A DNA stretch of 64,000 bases from Nageia nagi (lineage: Eukaryota; Pinophyta): positions 97,960,001 through 98,024,000 of the forward strand of contig JBITNC010000001.1 of NCBI GenBank assembly GCA_050084985.1, written 5' to 3'. Below, one piece after another: positions 21,580 to 33,779 of this stretch. A program made the position numbers and the translations under genes. Below the pieces are notes generated by a model. The model saw nothing but the letters and a program-made list of their open reading frames with translations. It did not search any database and had not been told where the DNA came from. How positions within the stretch are numbered: position 1 is the stretch's first letter; each line of letters starts with the position of its first letter.

Positions 21580-23080
21580 CAAAGGTTAACACTTTCACAT
21601 TCTTGTGTAGCAAATGGGAGACACCTTCTTATCCAAGCACATTCACAACAATTCCAACTTTGGTATTTAGAAACCTCATATGAGAGCTGAATTACAAGGA
21701 AGCTTTGGCAAATAGTTAATGAAAAATTTATTATTCTTACATATGAGAAGGCACTTGAGTCATACAACATGAAAAATGAGTTGGTAACCTCCATGATTAT
21801 TCGTAGTGTCAAATGAAGTGTTCCTTATGATTTTATCATCAACTTCAATAAAAGAATCTTGGGATAAGCTTAAAAAAATTTACCTTGGATCTAAGTTTTT
21901 AATAAGGTTCACTATTCTTCAAAATTTGCTTCTATCACGTCATGGGCAAGATGAAAATATTGCCATCTACTTGAAGAAAATCATTGATCTTAGGACCTAA
22001 CTTATTGGTTATGGGTGCAATTTGATCAATGATGAGTTCATGATCTTCATCATTCTTAAAATCTTTTCTTCAAATTTTAGTAACTTTATGATTATAATTA
22101 ATACTAGGCTTGATAATGAAGAATAAGTCTTCTCCTTTGTTAATCTTTCTAGGCTCCTTTTGAAGTATGAGAAAACTCTAAACAAAAAAGTGCTTATCTC
22201 TTCTCAAAAAGAAAATAATGTTCCTCTAGAAGTAACCAAAACTCTTTTCAAGAAGAAATTCAATCATTATAATAAATCTTATCCTTCCTTTTTCAAAAAA
22301 TTCAAAAAAAAAAGATAACAATAACAACAACAATAGCTACTTCAAGCAAAGATATGGAAAAGGCAAGGTAGGCAAACCAAATTCCAAGGCAAAGTTCAAT
22401 GGAAATTATAATTTTTGTGGCATCCATGGTCACAAAGAATTTGATTGCTACAAAAAGAAAGAAATAAAGGTAATGAAAATGTAAAAAAATTCAAAAGAAA
22501 AAAAAATATAAAAGTTGTACTTATTGTTGGGCTCTACTCCATGACTTGCTCTTTTTTACTGATTAGATTGTTGACTTTGGTTTCACTAATAACCTATGCT
22601 TTAAAAAAGATAAATTTGAAAATTTTCATAAGTATAAAAAAGATGCAGTTGTGATAGGTGATAATTCTAACCTTGAAGTCCAAGGAATTGAGAGTGTGTT
22701 GATTCATAAGAAGGTTCTTGAAAATGTGCTCTATGTTCTTAAGCTCAAAGGTATTCATTTGAGTTTGACTCACACTTATTATGCATTAAGAAGAAACTTA
22801 CCACATTGGTTAAAAGATTAGTGAAAGATGATCTTTACATTGTGAATCAACTTCCAACAAAGATATATCTTGCTATGAATGTATGTTCTAGAGGTAATCT
22901 TTGGTACCATCATTTAAGAAACCTTGATCAAAAGAGTATTCAAGTCATGAAAGACCAAGAACTTGTGAAAGGTTTGCTTTCAATTTCACCTTCACTTAGT
23001 TTTTGTGAGAAGTGCATCCTAGGTAAAATAAATACACAAAAAATTAAAAAAGATAAGGCAATAAGGGTATCTCAACCTCT
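21580..23080 (+). pseudogene. Copia 2 gag, protease remnant and GAG-pre-integrase region
   Basis: Gag (about 21680-22450) shows the copia UBN2-type core ESWDKLKKIYLGS and a knuckle region where the C-x2-C-x4-H-x4-C box has lost its first Cys (YNFCGIHGHKEFDC). A protease-like stretch (about 22530-22780, EVQGIESVLIHKKVLENVLYV in pieces) and the GAG-pre-integrase domain follow, with LWYHHLRNLDQKSI and CEKCILGK at 22890-23040. These make the capsid and the zinc-binding N-terminus of integrase. Several stops and frameshifts separate the parts. Confidence 0.75.
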
Positions 23081-23100
23081 TTAGCTTTTTTAACTTAAAT

Positions 23101-23880
23101 TTGATGGGTTCGTTTCAAACTAAGTTGCTTCAAGGAGCATCTTATGTCTTGACCTTTATCGATAACTTCAATAGGATGATATTTGGCTATTTACATGAGC
23201 AAAAGAATCAAACCTTTGAGAGTTTTAAAAATTTCAAGGCCTTAGTTAAAAATCATATTAACCTTAAAATCAAAATGTTAAGATCATACAATGGGGGAGA
23301 ATATAATAGCAATGAGTTTAATGTTTATTGTACTAAGTACGAAATCAAAAGGTAGTTTACGATTCCTTACACTCCTAAGCAAAATGATATTACTAAAAGG
23401 AAAAATAGGATAATTATGAAGATGGCTAGATGCATGTTGGGTAATCTTCCTAGTTTTTTATGAGGTGAAGTTGTGAGCACTGCTCTTTACACCTTGAATA
23501 GGTGTCCCACAAAATTCATCGTAGGTAAAACTCCTTTTGAGGCATGGATAGAAATAAAACCTTACATTTATCACCTTAGAGTCTTTAGTTATGAAGCATT
23601 ATCCTACATTATTTTTGATAAAAAGAAATAATTAGATAAAAAAGCTAAAAAATGCATCTTTGTGGGTTATGATAGTCAGCATAAAAGCTGCAAGCTCTAC
23701 TATCCATCCTACAGAGCAATGTTTGTATCAAAGGATGTAAAGTTTAATGAACTTCTTGAAGAATCTACTTCTAACAAGGATGTTGATGATCCATATGATT
23801 CATCAATTACACCTTACTGGTTGGATATTGATGTAAATAAATCACCCCAAAAGCAAAATTCTTCTACATAAAGGATAATT
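23101..23880 (+). pseudogene. Copia 2 integrase, catalytic residues lost
   Basis: The core domain reads YVLTFIDNFNRMIFGYL (first Asp kept), then LRSYNGGEYNSNEF, where the family has RSDNGGEY, so the second catalytic Asp is Tyr. Next comes TPKQNDITKRKNRI, where the family has AERKNR, so the catalytic Glu is Lys. The copia C-terminal part is recognisable in CPTKFIVGKTPFEAW and KKCIFVGYDSQHKSCKLY. In-frame stops lie at 23353 and 23461. It would insert element cDNA into the genome; this copy cannot. Confidence 0.85.
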
Positions 23881-25460
23881 AGGAGCATGACCTTGAACAA
23901 AACCTTCTTTTCCAAAATTGATAACAAGAAGGAACCCTCATCATTCAAAGAAGCTTCAAAGCACAAGTGCTGGATGGAATCTATGAAAGTGAAATATGAG
24001 GCTCTTATAAAAAATGAAACTTGGTTCATTATCCCAATGAAAAGAATGTGATTGGTAATAAGTGGATCTACAAAGTCAAATTCAATTTAGTTGAGGATAT
24101 TGACAAATACAAGGCAAGGTTAGCAACCAAATATTTTGCTCAAAAATAAGGAGTGGATTATGAGAAAACCTTTTCTCTCATGGTAAGGATGCCTACTATC
24201 AGAATAACCCTTACTCTTTTAGCAGATCAAGGATGAAAAGTTTTTCAACTAGACGTCAAGAGTACATTTCTCAATGGTGACTTACGTGTGGAAATACATG
24301 AATCAACCAAAATAGTTTATTATGAAAAAAAAAGAGTCATTTATGTGCAAGCTAAAGAAGTCATTATATCAACTTAAGCAAGCACCTAGAGCTTGATACA
24401 AGAAGATTTTAGGATACTTTGCATACATTAGATTCTCCAAGTACTTTAACTTCGATCTTTATGTGCTCAATTAGAAAAAATATGTTGTCTTGATTCTTTT
24501 TTATGTGGATGATATTATGATTATTGAAAATAATGATGAAATCATTCAAGCATGCATATCCAAACTTAAAGTAACATTTGAAATGATTGATCTTGGTCTC
24601 TTGCATTATTATCTTGGAATGTAAGTATACTAATACAAGGATTGTACTTATCTTAATCAATCCAAGTATATTAGATATATTACAAAAGTTTGGAATGGAG
24701 GACTGTATACATATTGCAATCCTAATCTCTTTTGGAATCATTTTTTTTCTTAGCTCCAACTCTCAGTTGGTAGATGCTATGGCTTATAGGCAACTAATTG
24801 ATAATCTTATTTATTCAACTATTTCTAGGTCAAACATTGCCTTTGCAATGAATTTGATGGCATGATTCATACAAAAACCATGTGTTGAGCACCTCAATAT
24901 TGGTAAGCAAATATTGAGTTATGTTGCAAGTATGAAAGATCTTACTCTTAAGTATTCTAAGTTTTCCTCTTTTGTTCTTTTAAGGTTATCAAATTCTAAC
25001 TATGAGGGAGATAGAGATGATAGAAAATCAACCTCTGCTTATGTATTCAGCATTGATTTAGGTGATATATCTTAGGATTCCAAAAATCCTATCATTTCTC
25101 TTTCCACCCCAGAAGTTGAATACCAAGTCATGTCTATTGTAGCCCAAGAAGCTATTTGGCTTAGGCATATCTTGAAAGAAATTGGTTATGAGTAAGCTAG
25201 TCTATCTTTGATTTTTTCATACAATCAGTCAGCTATTTCTTTAGCTAAGAATCTTACATTCTATCAGAGAACAAAACATGTGAAAATCTAAGCCCATTTC
25301 ATTAGGGAAAAGGTTCTTGATGGCATTATACATCTAGAGTATTATCCATCAACCTTGAACTCCATTGATTTGTTCAGTAAGCCCCTTTCTAAAGCTGAAT
25401 TTAATAAGCTTAGGGATGTTATCAGATTGGTGAAGTTGCCCTCAAGGGGGAGTGAAGTAT
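23881..25460 (+). pseudogene. Copia 2 reverse transcriptase and RNase H, broken
   Basis: The RT start appears as CWMESMKVKYEALIKNETW (copia W..AM..E..AL..N.TW). It is followed by frameshifted LDVKSTFLNG-like and SLYQLKQAPRA-like pieces (24240-24400). The catalytic box is LFYVDDIMI (about 24500-24526), then LGLLHYYLGM. RNase H remnants lie at 25010-25370 (DRDDRKSTSAYVF, then the Q-E-A-I-W-L-R-H stretch and TKHVKI). Stops are frequent. A purine tract and LTR D follow 0.7 kb later. Confidence 0.8.
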
Positions 25461-25551
25461 GAGCTCTTGTATTGAATTCATGTTTGTGATGACAACATCA
25501 TCCTTAGAAGGATTTTATGATGTATAGTATCAATTTATTGTACAACTTAAT

Positions 25552-25725
25552 GGTAAGTTCGCTCTATGTGAAGAACTTACTGTATATTTTTTTGAGTAAA
25601 TGATTGGCTATCCTAGCACTATTTAGTTATCCATATGTCAACAACTTGTATGTATCTTTTAACACTATTCAATTATCCATGTGTGAGGAACTGGTATGTG
25701 CATTTTGTTATGCTTTATTTGATAA
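25552..25725 (+). repeat. Tandem subrepeats upstream of LTR D
   Basis: Counterpart of 16085-16345 with fewer, more diverged units (CACTATTTAGTTATCCATATG, CACTATTCAATTATCCATGTG). Confidence 0.65.
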
Positions 25726-26198
25726 TAATAATCAACACATTTTTTACAATAAGTGACTATGAGTATTGACTTGACATCTTCATGATAACTTATAGTGCAC
25801 CATTAATCTATTTATGATGGCATTATTTAATTCATATATCCTTATTGATATGAATGTGTAGCATCTAACTGATCTTGTTGTTTGAGCTACTTGTAACTTG
25901 CATGTTTCTTTTGATATTGCAGGTTATTTACTTCAAGTGTGCATACTCATGGAGGCTCATTATGTCAACTTCTAGTTGGATGACCACTTTATGGATATTG
26001 AAACCAATTATAGTTAATGATTGTATTGTAAACTATTTAGTAAAATGGTAAATTAGTGAATCTCAAATTAAGATCTTGCTTACTTCACAAAGATGTAAAA
26101 AGTTCTCATCTTTGATTGTATCTATTTGGAGGATAACTCTCTTACTTTCTTTTTATTATCTCTTCTTCACTCTATTCCAATATTGCATTAAAAGGGAG

Positions 26199-26695
26199 TG
26201 TTAAAATGTATAATGCATTATTGTAAGGTTTTGTAATGTTCCTCTTTGTAAATTTACTAATATTTAATGGTATCACTAATACCTTAAGTATTTAAATGAA
26301 TATGATAATGTAACTTGTCCTACACTCCATCTCATGAGCATTCTCCTTCGGTAAAAGGGAGTTGCATGTCATGCCTTTATACAATGGCTAAAAGAGTGAT
26401 CCAAAGGGGATTTTGGCCTATAAATGGAAGGTCCCCTCTTTGTGATCATTCACTAATTTGTAAAGCAAAGTTATGCTATAAGATAGTGATTAGAAGATGA
26501 AGTTAGGAGGATTGTAAGAGAGTTGTCTTTGTGAATGAAGTAAGATTTTGTTAGTGGATGTACTTATAGTTGGAGGAACCACTTTATATCATGAGTCACT
26601 TTGTGAGATTGTCTATTCTTGAGTTTTGATGTTAGAGTGAGCTTCCATGTGATCTTGGTAGTTTAGAATTGTATTCTTTATAGTTCAATCCTTTA
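26199..26695 (+). repeat. Copia LTR D (3' LTR of copia 2)
   Basis: Starts TGTTAAAATG (G-to-A changes relative to TGTTGGAATG), 497 bp, and ends near AATCCTTTA. Preceded by AAAAGGGAG. Confidence 0.85.
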
Positions 26696-26697
26696 AT

Positions 26698-27085
26698 CAG
26701 AATGCCCAACGTGGATGCCTAGGGGTCAAGCATGCCAACGTGGGGCCCCTGAGTGTCATAAGTACCAATGTGTGCCACACATGCATAACATGGGTTTAGG
26801 AACCATGCATTGGGGCTAGGTGTTATCATGGGTCAATGTGGGGGTCTAGAAGTCTCCCCAAGGTTGATGCATATATATAAGTACTCATCCATACATATAA
26901 GTGCTAAATAGACATTGGGATTCCCATAATCATGATCAAGATCTCCAACACATATTTCATTCTTAGGAGGAAGACATCCAACTTGGGGCACACAGTGGGG
27001 TCCATTAACCCATTAAGTCTTATATTCCAAGTATTAACTTAAAGTATAATGCATTAATAAATATATTATAAAAGGGACAGTATAG
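26698..27085 (-). repeat. Inverted fragment of the X LTR (5' 400 bp)
   Basis: On the minus strand this matches 13125-13535: AGTATAATGCATT..., GACATCCAACTTGG... and the motif series CCAACGTGG / CCCAACGTGG / CCAATGTG spaced about 30 bp apart. The inverted piece joins copia LTR D directly, so the right border of copia 2 is also an X-copia junction. Confidence 0.8.
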
Positions 27086-28504
27086 TAAGTGTCACATAGG
27101 GATTCCTTAATGCATAATTGAAAATACAATATAGAGTATATATGAAAATTAAGTTTTAATTTTTCATGTTATATGTATTTCGCAAATAGAAAACCACAAT
27201 CATTGAGTGTTTTATTGATATGATTATCTTTTTCATGCTTATATTTTACTAAGTTTTGGAGTTGATCAAGAATGATTACTTATCCTTGAAAATACTAATG
27301 TTCAAGTATTCTTCTTACCTCCACCATATATAAGTACTTATACACTTCTTATGATAGAACAAAATGTGTTCTTTGATGCATTATTGGTGTGAAAGATTTT
27401 ATTTTGAGTATTGAATAGGATTATATCAAAGTTTAGAAAGAAAACTTGGATAACTATATTGTTATTTTGATAGAATTAGAAAGAATTATTGAATAATTTA
27501 GAATTAGCTTTGATTATCTAATAATTTTATTGTGATAAATTATCCTTAGAATAACATTACCCATGGGTAAGTTATGATGGGCAAGGAACTTACCATATTT
27601 AAATATGTTACTTATCTTGTATGATGTGATGAGGCATCTATTATGACAACATATAAGATAAGAATAAACCTTACATTGGCCAAGACATGATCATGAGAAG
27701 GTGATCATTTCTAATCAAGTAGGACTACGAGGGTCAAGTAGGAATCATTTTGCAATAAAGTGATGGTGATCCATTGTTCAAAGATAACAATGTGAGTGCT
27801 AGTAATGAGGTTATGACTTCATTACTACCATGTGATCACATATCAATGTCAGAGTAGTGATATTGGTCTTGATGAAAATATAAGCAGATGAATTTCATCA
27901 ATCATTGAGGCATACGTTATATCAATATAAGAGTAATACAAAAGGATGGGACATAGTATAGTACATTAGACAAGGGATAAACATAAATTTTCCAAGTGTT
28001 AGAAAAGTTAAACCCTTATAAATGTCTTGATCAAATTATTCCATATCATAGGTATGAATGGATATGCCTCTTAGTTTTTGTCTGCCTAGAAAGTACAAGG
28101 AGAAAATGGAAAGAAAACATGTATCTCTAAGGTATGAATAATTGGAGAAAACATGTTAATCTTTATAGATGATGATAAAGACAAGTAGGAAAATTTTTAG
28201 GGTTCCTAAGCAAAAGGTCATGTAACTATTTTATGTCTCAAAGATGAGGGTATGACTAGAAAATTTGTTAGAAAAGGAAAAAGAAATTAAATTTTAGAAT
28301 ATATGTTGATAATTTGTGCATTATTAAATAGCCCTTGAGGTTTCAAAGGAAAATGGAGGAGTGTAAGATTATCCTTTCTAAAATAGTCCAAGGATCATAA
28401 GGGAATGTTTTGAATAGAAAGAGTTATAATATAAGCATATTGAACTATAAGATAATAAACACCTATCATTTTAAGGTTAGATAAGGATGACCTTTGAAGA
28501 GATA
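27086..28504. other. AT-rich sequence without recognised genes
   Basis: No long frame, LTR or repeat is recognised. Probably interior sequence of element H or of an old insertion in it. It ends where similarity to the gypsy LTR begins. Confidence 0.4.
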
Positions 28505-29436
28505 AGTCATTGTTGATTGAAGATGAATACTAGAAGAGAACCATGGTTAAAGATTTAGTGGCACAATAGAGATGTCACTTGCATATCTATATGATACTTG
28601 ACCGTTGCCAAATAGGATTAGGAGGATGATAATGCCTAAGTTGGTTCAATACTAATAGACTATTGTCCCACATTTCACATTTTGCATTTAGAACACTCAT
28701 GATTTAATATTGGTATTTGATGCAGCTTCGAGATTTATGGGTGTAGTTATAATCAGACATATATATTTTGGATAGTAGAAATAGTAGGGAGTTAGTTCAA
28801 TTTTCTATGCAAGTTTTGCATTTTGCTAGATTGTGAAGACTTTGTTCAATTGAAATATATCATACTATTCATGTTTTTCATTTTATGTTGATCTTTGTGA
28901 TAAGTGTTGTTCTATAAACTTTGATTTGTTCCTTTGTAAGAAGATAGGAAGGGCCCCTTATTTGTTGTTAAAAGTGAATGCTTCAGTTAATTTATAGATT
29001 TAGTCAATTTATAGATTCAATTAGTTTATAGCTTCAGTAGTTCTATTTATATATTAACATGCTTGAAAGATGAATGGATGGTAGTGTTTATTTATTTGAA
29101 AGTAAACTACTAGTTCTTTTCCTTCATATGTTCATAAAATCATTAATGTGATGTGTTTTTGTTTTCTTGTTAACATTATTTGTATTTCATGTAACCATTA
29201 TTTCCTATTGTCACTAGTTTTTCATGTTACTATTAAATTCTTGTTTTAATGTCATTTTGATCTAGTAACCTTCCTCTTTACAATCTTTGTTAAGAATATA
29301 AAACCCCCACATGCATGATTTAGGAGTAGAGACAAGGTAGTAGACATCCCTCCAAGATAACTCTATTGTGCATATATATTGCATAACCCTTCATAAGCTC
29401 CTTCTTGGATTGACACTATATATAAATGCTTCATCA
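28505..29436 (+). repeat. 5' LTR of the gypsy element (possibly 5'-truncated)
   Basis: Aligns with 38672-39597 from AGTCATTGTTGATTGA to TGACACTATA...TCA. Nearly 90 percent identity by eye over the first 180 bp. Similarity stops abruptly to the left of 28505. Confidence 0.8.
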
Positions 29437-29439
29437 TTT

Positions 29440-29457
29440 TGGCATCATTATTGGGAA
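29440..29457 (+). other. Primer-binding site of the gypsy element (tRNA-Asp type, decayed)
   Basis: TGGCATCATTATTGGGAA starts a few bases after the LTR end. The site known for Athila/Tat elements is TGGCGCCGTTGCCGGGGA. All seven differences are C-to-T or G-to-A transitions, and most fall in or beside CpG positions. Confidence 0.75.
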
Positions 29458-29590
29458 ATATGTTTAAGCAATAGAGTTTGTATCTTGGGTAGACTATAAT
29501 ATAAAGGAGTTGCAGAGAGAAGGTCAAAATTTCCTCTCTATATCCCTATGCATTTATAATTAAATTATATTTCTTTTGTTAAGATAGTTC

Positions 29591-31130
29591 ATGTATTCAC
29601 CCAAAGAAAGAGACACCAAAGGATGATTCATTAAGAATCAAGAGATAGAAAAACACATCCAAACTCCATTAGAAGAATCTATCAGTAGCATTCAAAATAC
29701 CTCAAGAGAGGAAAGCATCGAAGAAATATATTCAATAGATCACAACATTGAGGAAGAAGACAATAATATTATGGGAGATAATAACCAAGCTATATTTTAG
29801 TTTCCTATCAATCCTCCTCCTGATGAGACCAAGCTCAAATCAATCCCTCATGCAGTAATCCCCGCATTTTTCAAAAATCCAAATGAAGAACCTGATGTAT
29901 TCTTTTTCAAGTTTGATGTGTTATGTAGAACGTATGATTATACTACAGACGTACATGAACTCAAATTATTTCCTTCAACACTCAAAGCTAAAGCTCTGAG
30001 ATGGTTTATGGGACTTGGAAATAAAGGAATTGCCACATGGAATGCCATGAAGATAGAATTATTGAACAAATATCAAGAATACTAAAGAGAGAGAGAAACA
30101 AAGGATGAATTTCTATAGATGCAACAAAAAGAAGAAAAGACATTAGAAGACTATTTAGAAAAGTTTCAATTCAACCTCTAATGTTCCAAACACACTACCA
30201 TGCCAAAAGATATATTGAAAGTAATATTTATTAAAGGCATGATGGATGAATGTTTAGATGCATTAAATTTAATGTCAGGAGGAGGTATATTTCAACTTAG
30301 TTTTGATGATATTAAGAGCTTGTGTCAAAATTACTCGAGAGCCACAATGAGAAAGGGCAAGGTTGTCTAAGCTACAAGATGTTAAGAGAAATTAACTCTA
30401 AAAATGATAGCAATGTTACAAAAGGAGAGATTACTAATCTACTTGAGAACTTCAAGAGAGATATATTCTCCACTTTTTCTAATTCTCTAGACCAATTCAC
30501 TGCACTAAAAAAAAAAGAAGATGATTAAAAGCTCTTATCTATTTATTATTCCAAATGTATAAAACAACATGCTCTAAATGAATTTTCTTTGAGTAAGACA
30601 AAGATATGTAGCATCAGTGAGGATTATCATAAAATAGATAAATGCCCAACATTACCTAAAATCAAGAATATTTTTCAACTTGTATTTGAGAAATATGAGG
30701 ATGTCAATATGATAAATTAGAGGAGATTTGGTGGACAGTATCTTCCGCAACAAATACCATGGAATCAACCATAAATCTAGTACATTGGAAATCCATAGCA
30801 AGGGCAATACAATGGACCTTACCAAAGAAGGAAAAAAAATTTCCACCAACCCATGCAGCAACAAGGAGGATATGTACCATACAATCAACAACAATTTTTC
30901 TAGTAGATGCCACAATAAATTCAATAGCCCATGCAATAACCATTTTATCAACAACAGTAATTGTTACCACCTCCTGCACCAAAATAACAAAAAATGATTC
31001 AAGCTCCTCAACAATTACAACAATAGCAACAACATAGGCCTCCAATTCAATTATCCACTTAGCCACTTGCAAATCCAAATAACAATAAGGTGCTCAGGTA
31101 TATTATGTTCAAGATAATCATACATATGTT
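29591..31130 (+). pseudogene. Gypsy gag (capsid) pseudogene
   Basis: The retrotransposon gag domain is clear at about 29845-30340: IPAFFKNPNEEPDVFFFKF, then DVHELKLFPSTLKAKALRWF, then TLEDYLEKFQFNL. The order and wording are those of plant Athila/Tat gag proteins, which build the virus-like particle. Downstream (30720-31080) is a Gln- and Asn-rich stretch, visible as QGGYVPYNQQQFF. Stops after KYQEY, ETKDEFL and other places, plus frameshifts, disable it. The chosen ATG at 29591 is the first after the primer site and is followed by a stop after 11 codons, so the real start is uncertain. Confidence 0.8.
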
Positions 31131-31499
31131 ATAAATATTGTAGAAACAAGATCAGAAAGAATATTTTAGGATCCTGCACCACCAATAATAGAGGAAGAAG
31201 AAGAGGACATACCTATTAACACATATGAACATAAATTTCAGGAGCCAATTCAAGAGCAACCCCAGTAAGATAATGCTCCACCCTTTCCTAAATGATTGGA
31301 ACAATATGTCCCAATTAAAATATATGGGCAACTAAGATTTGATATAATGAATGAGTTGAAAATGTGTGTGTTGAAATACCTCTTCTTCAAGCATTAAAAT
31401 ATGTACCTATATATGCAAAAGTGGTTAAAGAGGTATGCACCAAAAGATCATAAAGGAAGAAGCAGGAGCCCAAGATAATCCATGTTATAGAGAAACTAG

Positions 31500-31866
31500 T
31501 TGAGCTCATGCTAGGAAAGTTGATAGTCTCAAAATATGTTAACTCAGGTAGCCATGTTGTCATAATGAAAATTGGATACCATAAGATTTCAAATGTATTG
31601 GTCAATTTGGTAGCTACCATAAATATCATGATATTTGTGATAATGACCAAAATTGGATTCATTGAGGTGAGACCTACTAGCATGGTAATTCAAATGGTAG
31701 ATAGATCCACCATTGTACCCCATGGTATATATGAGGACATTCCTATTGTAGTAGATTTTTGGGAATATCCAATAGACTTCATCATCATAAAGATCAAATC
31801 AAATATGGAAAGATACCTCATAATTCTTGGAAGGCCATGGTTAGCAACAACAGATGCATACATCTA
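31500..31866 (+). pseudogene. Gypsy aspartic protease pseudogene
   Basis: One frame of 119 codons carries the retropepsin region of this lineage: YVNSGSHVVIMKIGYHKISN, RPTSMVIQMVDRSTIVPHGI, YPIDFIIIKIK and YLIILGRPWLATTDAYI. The active-site triad region, normally LDLGA or LDSGA, is VNLVA here, so the catalytic Asp and Gly are both gone. It would have processed the gag-pol polyprotein. Confidence 0.8.
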
Positions 31867-32349
31867 ATGCTGAACAGGGAATATGTCAATTTCAAATGGT
31901 GAGTCCAAGAAAAACATTATCATTTATTCTCCAACGAAGCCAACAAATACAGAGAATCCATTATGGGTTGAGCATACTAACAATGGCAATTCAATAGTGG
32001 CTACACTCACATTAGATCAAATACCCTACATATAAGAAAATGATGAAGATGATGTGTTAGAATGGCACATGAATGACATCCCTTATTTACATGAAGACAA
32101 TTGTGCCATACAATCATCCTTATCTTTAAAAGAGTTAGATGAAGAGCCTTATTTTATAGAATAAAAAGAATTAACCTTACTAAAAAAGATAACAAAAATT
32201 CTTCCAAGAAAATACCTAAACATCAACAAATCATTATCAACTGAAGAAGATAAAAGATTGTTGGATGTGTTGGTTAAGTATGCATAACACTACATTTGCA
32301 TGGACATATGAGGACATGCAAGGGATCAGCCCTTAGGTGTGTACATGTC

Positions 32350-33620
32350 ATATTTATATGTATGATAACTCCAAGATAATTAAACAGTTACCAAGAAGGT
32401 TAAACCCTGCAATAAAAGAAATAGTGAAAGTAGAAATACAAAAACTACTACAAGTTGGTTTTATCTACCTTATATCTGATAGTGAGTAGGTGTCACCCTT
32501 AGTAGTTTTCCCTAAGAAGAATGGGAAATGGTGAATATGTATTGATTACAAGGAGCTAAAAAAAGCAACAAGGAAAGATCACTTCCCTCTTCCCTACATA
32601 TACCAAGTCTTAGATAATGTTTTAGGTAAGAAGTACTTTTCTTTTCTTGATGGTTTCAATGGTTATAACCAGATCCAGGTTGCATAGACTGATCAAGATA
32701 AGATTATGTTTACTTGCCCATAGGGCACATTTGCATATAAGGTCCTACCTTTTGGACTATGTAATGCACCAGCTACATTTTGGAGAGAATTCTTGAACAT
32801 ATTTAGTGATCTATCATATTGTGTAGAAGTCTACATGGATGACTTCATTGCAATAGGTGAAACATTTGAAGAAGCACTACAAAATCTAGAGAAAGTCTTA
32901 CAAATATGCAAAGATACCAACCTTTCACTTAGTAATGATAAATGCCACATTATGATGATAAAAGGTATAGTTTTGGGACATAATATCTCACCAAAAGGCA
33001 TTAAGCTAGATCCAAAGAAGATTGAGGTAATTCAGAACCTTCTAACACTAGAAAGAGTAAAGGATGTGAAAAGTCTTTTAGGTCATGCTGGATACTATAG
33101 GAGATTTATGAAGGAATTTAGCTAGAAAGCAACACCTTTATATGACCTTATAACAAAATAAAATGAGTTTAAATGGACCCCTACATGTCAAAAGACATCA
33201 TTAAAAGAAAGCCTAATAACAACACCATTTTTGAAAGGAACAAACTGGAAACTTCCATTTCATATATACATAGATGCATCAGATATAGCCTTGGGAGCAA
33301 TATTGGGCCAAAAGGAAGATAAGAACTATCATGTTATATACTACATAAGAAAATGCCTCAAAGGAGCAAAACTAAACTATACAATGATAGAGAAGGAATT
33401 CTTAGCAATCATCCATGCCATAAATAAGTTCAGGCATTACATTACAGGGTACCTAGTATTTATGCACACAGACCACTTAGCCATTCGATACTTGATAACA
33501 AGCCTATACAAAATGGAAGAATAATCAGATGGCTTCTCCTCCAGGAATTTGATGTGGAAATAGTTGACAAGCTAGGTAAAGAAAATGTTGTTGCTAACTT
33601 TTTATCTAGAGTGCCACACC
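32350..33620 (+). pseudogene. Gypsy reverse transcriptase and RNase H pseudogene
   Basis: RT motifs appear in order: RKDHFPLPYIYQVLDN, YFSFLDGFNGYNQIQ, LPFGLCNAPATFWRE, VYMDDFIAIG (YMDD at 32832-32843) and IVLGHNISPKGIKLDPKKI, then LGHAGYYRRFMKEFS. RNase H follows with IYIDASDIALGAILGQ, LNYTMIEKEFLAIIHAINKF and HTDHLAIRYL. Stops interrupt it after IQVA, CP and EFS, and a frameshift near 33515 moves the end (WLLLLQEF-like, then ENVVANFLSRVP) to another frame. The catalytic YMDD is intact, the chain is not. Confidence 0.9.
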
Positions 33621-33779
33621 AAATTGAGGAAGGATTTGCTGATGACTATTTCCCAAATGAACACCTATTTGCTATCACAACTCAGACACCTTGGTTTTTT
33701 GATATTGTAAACTACTTGGTTGTAAGGAAGCTTCCTTAACACTTTAATTCAAATGAGAAATCCTCACTTATACAACAAA

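Larger units (their letters stand above)
18796..21580. other. Long leader of copia 2, no recognised gene
   Basis: Very AT-rich, including an A-run at 19127-19156. It includes a GC-richer block (19240-19920) and a tandem duplication at 20608-20770. Copia leaders are usually far shorter, so part of this is likely inserted sequence, although I see no clean insertion borders. Confidence 0.4.
18278..26695 (+). mobile_element. Copia element 2, full length but dead
   Basis: LTR C (18278-18777) and LTR D (26199-26695) flank a primer site, a long leader, gag, integrase, RT and RNase H in the Ty1/copia order. D is preceded by the purine tract AAAAGGGAG. No target duplication is seen: the left flank is the X LTR, and the right flank is an inverted X LTR part. 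The leader (18796-21580) is unusually long at 2.8 kb and may contain insertions. Confidence 0.85.
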
